Source: Rhodospirillaceae bacterium UBA4468
GTDB taxonomy: Bacteria > Pseudomonadota > Alphaproteobacteria > Rhodospirillales > Casp-alpha2
Length of the DNA: 9,937 nt
Direction of reading: 5' to 3'
Assembly (NCBI GenBank): GCA_002389385.1
Contig: DGOK01000056.1
Span: forward strand, 2,323-12,259
Part shown: in pieces, positions 6,912 to 9,937 of the stretch
How positions within the stretch are numbered: position 1 is the stretch's first letter
Layout of the letters: every line of letters begins with the position of its first letter
Program-made: the position numbers and the translations under genes
The notes under the pieces: generated by a model
What the model was told of the DNA's origin: nothing
Databases searched by the model: none
Seen by the model: only the letters and a program-made list of their open reading frames with translations

Positions 6912-7370
6912 ATGACCATATCCCTCAAGCCACTTGACCGGGAAGACAAAGACGGTTGGCTTGAGCTATGGTAGGGGTTTCTTGAAAATTATGGTGAGAA
7001 TGCATTGGCACACCTGACATTTTCGACCTTTGATAAGCTTGTGACCAAAGAACATCCACTACGCTCGCGTATTGCATTGGACGAAAATCAACGGATCGTT
7101 GGCTTTATCCATTACTTTTTACATGATTCAACATGGCAAACGCGTGAATCATGCTTCATCGAGGACCTTTACGTCGCCAAGGATATGCGACGCCAAGGTA
7201 TTGGGCGGCAACTCCTTGATGATGTTGCCCGCGTTGCAGGCATTAACCGCTGGAGCCGTATGTACATGGCAGTGCCCGGTTCTGATGAAACGGCTCTTAG
7301 TTTTTTGAACTTGTTTCTGAAGAAAAAGACTGGGTTATCTTTGATCACAAACTTTGACATGATCATCTGA
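6912..7370 (+). pseudogene. GNAT acetyltransferase gene interrupted by an in-frame TAG at codon 21
   Basis: From ATG 6912, eight bases after lpd, the frame reads MTISLKPLDREDKDGWLELW, then TAG (6972-6974), then GFLENYGEN and on to TGA at 7368-7370. Read through, it is a typical GNAT N-acetyltransferase of 152 residues: an N-terminal strand and helix with the LW-x-GFL-x-x-Y pattern, VGFIHYFLHDSTW in the central sheet, FIEDLYV, and the acetyl-CoA pyrophosphate loop R93-R-Q-G-I-G98 (RRQGIG), with a C-terminal helix and strand. The codon at the TAG position is commonly glutamine in proteins of this type as I recall them, and CAG to TAG is a single change. No other lesion is seen. A shorter product could start at TTG 7005, which has GGTGAG (6993-6998) 6 bases upstream, but would lack the first 31 residues. 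The substrate is unknown. A recent pseudogene is the simplest reading. Confidence 0.8.
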
Positions 7371-7414
7371 AACGACCACATATTTGTTACAATATTAATG
7401 CCTGAGGAGAGCTT
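7371..7414 (+). promoter_or_regulatory. Short gap before lipA with -10-like box and strong RBS
   Basis: TACAAT at 7388-7393 differs at one base from the -10 consensus, and GAGGAG at 7404-7409 is a good ribosome binding site 5 bases before the lipA ATG. A TTGACA hexamer occurs at 7354-7359 inside the end of the GNAT gene, but it is 28 bases from TACAAT, too far for a standard promoter; it would need the poorer CATATT (7379-7384, 19-base gap). An internal promoter for lipA is possible but weakly supported. Confidence 0.3.
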
Positions 7415-8371
7415 ATGAGCAAAGTTGAAAATTTAAACCGCGTTCGACACCCTGAAAAGGCTAACAAGCCCGAGAACGAGCCGTTGCGTAAGCCCGCATG
7501 GATCAGGGTTAAGGCACCAACCTCAGAAGGCTATCACGAGACGCGCAAGCTTATGCGCGCACGCAGTCTGGTCACCGTATGCGAAGAGGCCGCTTGCCCG
7601 AATATTGGTGAATGCTGGTCAAAGAAGCACGCCACTGTGATGATTTTGGGCGATATTTGCACGCGGGCCTGCGCGTTCTGTAATGTCGCGACAGGAAAGC
7701 CTGGCGCGGTTGACCTCATGGAGCCTGAGAACTTAGCAATTTCCGTCGCTGAGCTTGGCATGAAACATCTTGTGATCACATCTGTTGACCGCGATGATCT
7801 CGAAGACGGCGGTGCTGATCAGTTCGTCAAATGCATCCAGCGCATCCGTGAAACCACACCAGAAACAACGATTGAGATCCTCACACCGGATTTCCGTGAA
7901 AAGTCTGGCGCTCTTGAGAAAGTTATCGCCGCAAAGCCAGATGTGTTTAACCACAACCTCGAGACTGTGCCGCGGCTCTATCCGTCGATCCGCCCTGGTG
8001 CGCGCTATTTTCACTCACTCAAGCTGTTAGATACGGTAAAGCGAGAGGACCCATCGATCTTTACAAAATCCGGGATCATGGTTGGCCTTGGAGAAACCCG
8101 CACAGAAGTCATGCAGGTCATGGATGATCTTCGCTCAGCCGACGTCGACTTCCTGACGATTGGACAGTACCTGGCCCCAACCAAGCGGCATGCACCGATT
8201 GATCGTTTCGTGACACCTGATGAATTTGACAATTATCGACGCATTGCCGAAGCACGTGGGTTCTTGATGGTATCAGCGACGCCGCTGACCCGATCGAGCT
8301 ACCATGCGGACAGCGATTTTGTGCAACTTCGCGAAAACCGCGAAGCCAAACTCAACGCAGCCAAGCAATAG
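7415..8371 (+). CDS. lipA: Lipoyl synthase
   Basis: This radical SAM enzyme inserts two sulfurs into octanoyl groups on lipoyl domains, here those of PdhB and PdhC among others. The protein has 318 residues. The LipA-specific auxiliary cluster motif C-x4-C-x5-C is at C56, C61 and C67 (CEEAACPNIGEC). The radical SAM motif C-x3-C-x2-C is at C82, C86 and C89 (CTRACAFC). The conserved C-terminal RSSY motif, which supplies a serine ligand to the auxiliary cluster, is at 293-296. Other family marks are TSVDRDDLEDGGA (122-134), NHNLETVPRLY (179-189) and GLGET (224-228). The start ATG 7415 is supported by GAGGAG 5 bases upstream. The protein is complete. Its place directly behind the pdh genes links cofactor synthesis to the main client enzyme and is common in alphaproteobacteria. 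Confidence 0.97.
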   Translation: MSKVENLNRVRHPEKANKPENEPLRKPAWIRVKAPTSEGYHETRKLMRARSLVTVCEEAACPNIGECWSKKHATVMILGDICTRACAFCNVATGKPGAVDLMEPENLAISVAELGMKHLVITSVDRDDLEDGGADQFVKCIQRIRETTPETTIEILTPDFREKSGALEKVIAAKPDVFNHNLETVPRLYPSIRPGARYFHSLKLLDTVKREDPSIFTKSGIMVGLGETRTEVMQVMDDLRSADVDFLTIGQYLAPTKRHAPIDRFVTPDEFDNYRRIAEARGFLMVSATPLTRSSYHADSDFVQLRENREAKLNAAKQ

Positions 8372-8391
8372 TATCGGTCAGTAATTCTCCG

Positions 8392-8823
8392 ATGCCTACA
8401 CATGCCGAAAAACGCACACTTCCATATACCCGAGAGCAACTCTTTGACCTGGTAATCGATGTCGAAAAGTATCCTGACTTCTTGCCGTGGTGCTTGGGGT
8501 GTCGCGTTAAAAAGCGCGAGGAGGGACTTGTTGTTGCGGATATGATTATCGGCTTTAAGGTTTTCCGTGAAGGCTTCACATCCCAGGTCTCACACCAACG
8601 TCCGTTTAGAATTGATGTTAGCTATGCCGATGGCCCTTTTAAATATCTGGATAACCATTGGATATTCAATGAGTTAGAGAATGGTCATACCGAGATCGAC
8701 TTCTTTGTTGATTTCGAATTTCGCTCCCGAATATTACAGGCCGCGATTGGCGCTGTATTCGGCGAAGCGGTCCGTAAAATGATCAATGCCTTCGAAAGCC
8801 GCGCGCACGATCTGCACGGATAA
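8392..8823 (+). CDS. Coq10/RatA-like START-domain protein (ubiquinone-binding type)
   Basis: This 143-residue protein is a polyketide cyclase/START-like single domain of the COQ10 family, a hydrophobic-pocket fold. Mitochondrial Coq10 binds ubiquinone and supports respiration; E. coli RatA is related and has been described as a ribosome-associating toxin. The visible marks are LPYTREQLFDLVIDVEKYPD (10-29), FLPWC (30-34), the GPFKYLDNHW strand (81-90), TEIDFFVDFEF (100-110) and a long C-terminal helix (about 112-140). No Shine-Dalgarno sequence is visible before ATG 8392, and no in-frame start exists upstream in the gap. The start is supported by the family-like MPTHAEKR opening. It is 20 bases behind lipA and probably translated from the same transcript. 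A quinone-related role is favoured over a toxin role in an alphaproteobacterium, since no adjacent antitoxin is seen. Confidence 0.88.
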   Translation: MPTHAEKRTLPYTREQLFDLVIDVEKYPDFLPWCLGCRVKKREEGLVVADMIIGFKVFREGFTSQVSHQRPFRIDVSYADGPFKYLDNHWIFNELENGHTEIDFFVDFEFRSRILQAAIGAVFGEAVRKMINAFESRAHDLHG

Positions 8824-8831
8824 CGATAAGT

Positions 8832-9314
8832 TTAAATTGCCAAAATGTGCATCATCTCAAGCGCTTTAATAGCTGATGCCACACGAACCGTGTGACGATC
8901 ACCATCAAACATACATCGTTCGTGAATGGTACGGGTAGGGGATGCAGCAGCAATGTGGACCAGCCCAACGGGCTTTGCGTCTGAACCACCGCCTGGTCCC
9001 GCAACGCCTGTGATCCCACACGCAAGATCAACGCCTGCGTGGGTTCTGGCACCTTCAGCCATGGCACGTGCGACTTCTTTGGACACAGCGCCAACAGTTT
9101 CGAAAAGTGCCATTGGCACACCAACCATTTGATGTTTCGACTCGTTAGTGTACGTCACAAACCCACGGTCCATGACATCAGACGAGCCGGCAATTTCAGT
9201 AAGTGCGGCCGCAACCATGCCACCGGTGCATGATTCCGCCGTCGAAACGGTCCAGCCTTTGGCGCGGCACTGGATCAAAAGCTGATCAGCAGCGTCTGTT
9301 ATTGCGGTTTCCAT
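8832..9314 (-). CDS. pncC: CinA C-terminal-type nicotinamide-nucleotide amidohydrolase
   Basis: This stand-alone CinA C-terminal (PncC-type) protein of 160 residues belongs to the family that deamidates nicotinamide mononucleotide to nicotinic acid mononucleotide in pyridine nucleotide salvage. Family motifs are STAESCTGG (24-32), TYTNESKHQ (54-62, the Y-x-N-x-x-K pattern) and the glycine-rich GITGVAGPGGG (100-110), followed by KPVGLVHIA (114-122). The N-terminal molybdopterin-binding-like domain found in full-length CinA is absent, which is normal for the short form. ATG at 9314 lies 3 bases after the pgpA stop (TAA GTC ATG on the minus strand), so translation is probably coupled to pgpA. 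It ends only 8 bases from the stop of the convergent coq10-like gene. Confidence 0.92.
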   Translation of the reverse strand: METAITDAADQLLIQCRAKGWTVSTAESCTGGMVAAALTEIAGSSDVMDRGFVTYTNESKHQMVGVPMALFETVGAVSKEVARAMAEGARTHAGVDLACGITGVAGPGGGSDAKPVGLVHIAAASPTRTIHERCMFDGDRHTVRVASAIKALEMMHILAI

Positions 9315-9317
9315 GAC

Positions 9318-9815
9318 TTATCCAATTCCTAATAAGCGAGGCGCGCCATGCATCAGGCCATAAAGACACGCGGCACCTGCAATGCCCGCAAAAATGTCAT
9401 CAACCATGACACCCAGCCCACCCTCAATATTCTTATCCGCCCAGGATATAGGCCATGGTTTCCATATATCAAAAGCGCGGAACAGAATGAATGCAACCAA
9501 AAGACCTTGCCATGTCATCATCGCTGCCATTGGCAACATCGTCAGCCACTGTCCGGCGACCTCATCAATGACAACAGGACCCGGATCATGCTCACCAGCT
9601 TGCGCCATATATATATTTGCCACCCAAATGCCGACGACACTCACTAAAATGGTAGCAATGCCAAGGCCAATCGGACCACTTTCATTGGCCAAAGCCCATC
9701 CAATGGGGAGCGCAAACAACGATCCGAATGTGCCGGGCGCAAAAGGCGCATAGCCCGAGCCGAACCATGTTGCGAGTAGAATCCGCATGTCGGAGAGGGG
9801 CGGGCGCTTGGACAT
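9318..9815 (-). CDS. pgpA: Phosphatidylglycerophosphatase A
   Basis: This inner-membrane phosphatase dephosphorylates phosphatidylglycerophosphate to phosphatidylglycerol in phospholipid synthesis. The protein has 165 residues and several hydrophobic segments (about 31-43, 47-70, 89-113 and 139-155). PgpA motifs are APGTFGS (26-32), VVIDEVAGQW (81-90, acidic pair D84-E85), FRAFDIWKPWPI (112-123) and GGLGVMVDDIFAG (132-144). ATG at 9815 is the only supported start. The strong AGGAGG (minus strand, 9827-9832) lies 11 bases upstream, slightly farther than ideal, and no other in-frame start fits better. It precedes pncC in a two-gene operon with a 3-base spacing. Confidence 0.94.
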   Translation of the reverse strand: MSKRPPLSDMRILLATWFGSGYAPFAPGTFGSLFALPIGWALANESGPIGLGIATILVSVVGIWVANIYMAQAGEHDPGPVVIDEVAGQWLTMLPMAAMMTWQGLLVAFILFRAFDIWKPWPISWADKNIEGGLGVMVDDIFAGIAGAACLYGLMHGAPRLLGIG

Positions 9816-9937
9816 TGGTGATAGAACCTCCTGAATAGGTCAAAATGATTAACCGACAAGGCACTATAAGTCGACCCTTAATAAAGAAAAACCATTAGGT
9901 TTCTGCGATTTTTCATATAATCCAATGAAAATTTTTA
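9816..9937. other. Non-coding region upstream of pgpA
   Basis: No coding frame is supported in these AT-rich bases. On the minus strand TATAGT (9863-9868) resembles a -10 box for pgpA, but the region 17 bases further upstream (TTTTTC, 9886-9891) is a poor -35. On the plus strand TATAAT occurs at 9916-9921, again without a clear -35. The final bases hold ATG at 9925, which could begin a rightward gene, but too little sequence remains to judge. A divergent promoter region is possible. Confidence 0.35.
9827..9832 (-). promoter_or_regulatory. Ribosome binding site of pgpA
   Basis: The minus strand reads AGGAGG, a full match to the anti-Shine-Dalgarno core, 11 bases before the pgpA ATG. The gap is a little long, but the match supports that start. 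Confidence 0.6.

Noticed and set aside
7005..7370. A complete GNAT gene starting at TTG 7005
   Set aside because: The first strand and helix of the GNAT domain lie in frame upstream of the TAG, from ATG 6912. Internal initiation remains possible but is not the ancestral start.
8849..8879. Inverted repeat GCATCA / TGATGC near the end of pncC as a terminator
   Set aside because: The loop is 19 bases, lies inside coding sequence, and no T-run follows on either strand.
1..9937. Genome-wide stop-codon reassignment as the explanation of the two internal stops
   Set aside because: TAA, TAG and TGA all end clearly normal genes in this window, and no other conserved gene here contains an internal stop.
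1..9937. Mobile element, CRISPR array, tRNA or rRNA
   Set aside because: I looked for terminal inverted repeats with transposase-like frames, regularly spaced repeats and RNA-gene signatures and saw none.

Overview
The window reads as chromosomal core sequence from an alphaproteobacterium with roughly half G+C. Three things support this: the gene order (ftsB, then pdhA-pdhB-pdhC-lpd, lipA and a coq10-type gene, with pncC and pgpA facing them), a pyruvate dehydrogenase E1 beta subunit carrying its own N-terminal lipoyl domain, and protein sequences typical of that class. The genus cannot be fixed from the sequence; a Rhodospirillales-like or related marine lineage is an inference. I see no insertion sequence, phage gene, CRISPR array, tRNA or rRNA.

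Layout, left to right. Positions 1-118 are non-coding leader. A small FtsB/DivIC-type division protein (119-445) is followed by two tandem, diverged small proteins that resemble the antibiotic-biosynthesis-monooxygenase (ABM, dimeric alpha/beta barrel) family (462-773, 783-1166). A 143-base gap with two small hairpins precedes the pyruvate dehydrogenase block: pdhA (E1 alpha), pdhB (lipoyl domain plus E1 beta), pdhC (E2), then lpd (E3). lipA (lipoyl synthase) and a Coq10/RatA-like START-domain gene follow on the same strand. On the minus strand, pgpA (9318-9815) and pncC (8832-9314) are read toward the coq10-like gene. The last 122 bases are non-coding and lie upstream of pgpA.

The genes make biochemical sense together. 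E1, E2 and E3 form the complex that turns pyruvate into acetyl-CoA. LipA builds the lipoyl cofactor that must sit on the lysines of both PdhB and PdhC. Lpd re-oxidises that cofactor.

The most noteworthy observation is that the two small genes flanking lpd are each interrupted once by an in-frame stop near their start and are otherwise intact. A cupin gene (5133-5495) has TAA at codon 12, and a GNAT acetyltransferase gene (6912-7370) has TAG at codon 21. Reading through each stop restores a normal-length protein with all recognisable motifs, and the GNAT stop is one base from a glutamine codon. Recent double inactivation is the simplest explanation. Suppression or recoding, or use of downstream TTG starts, are alternatives. 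An annotation that simply begins at the downstream TTG codons would hide both lesions. Apart from this and the unusual ABM-like pair, the window is ordinary housekeeping sequence, and I do not see a convincing new multi-gene system.
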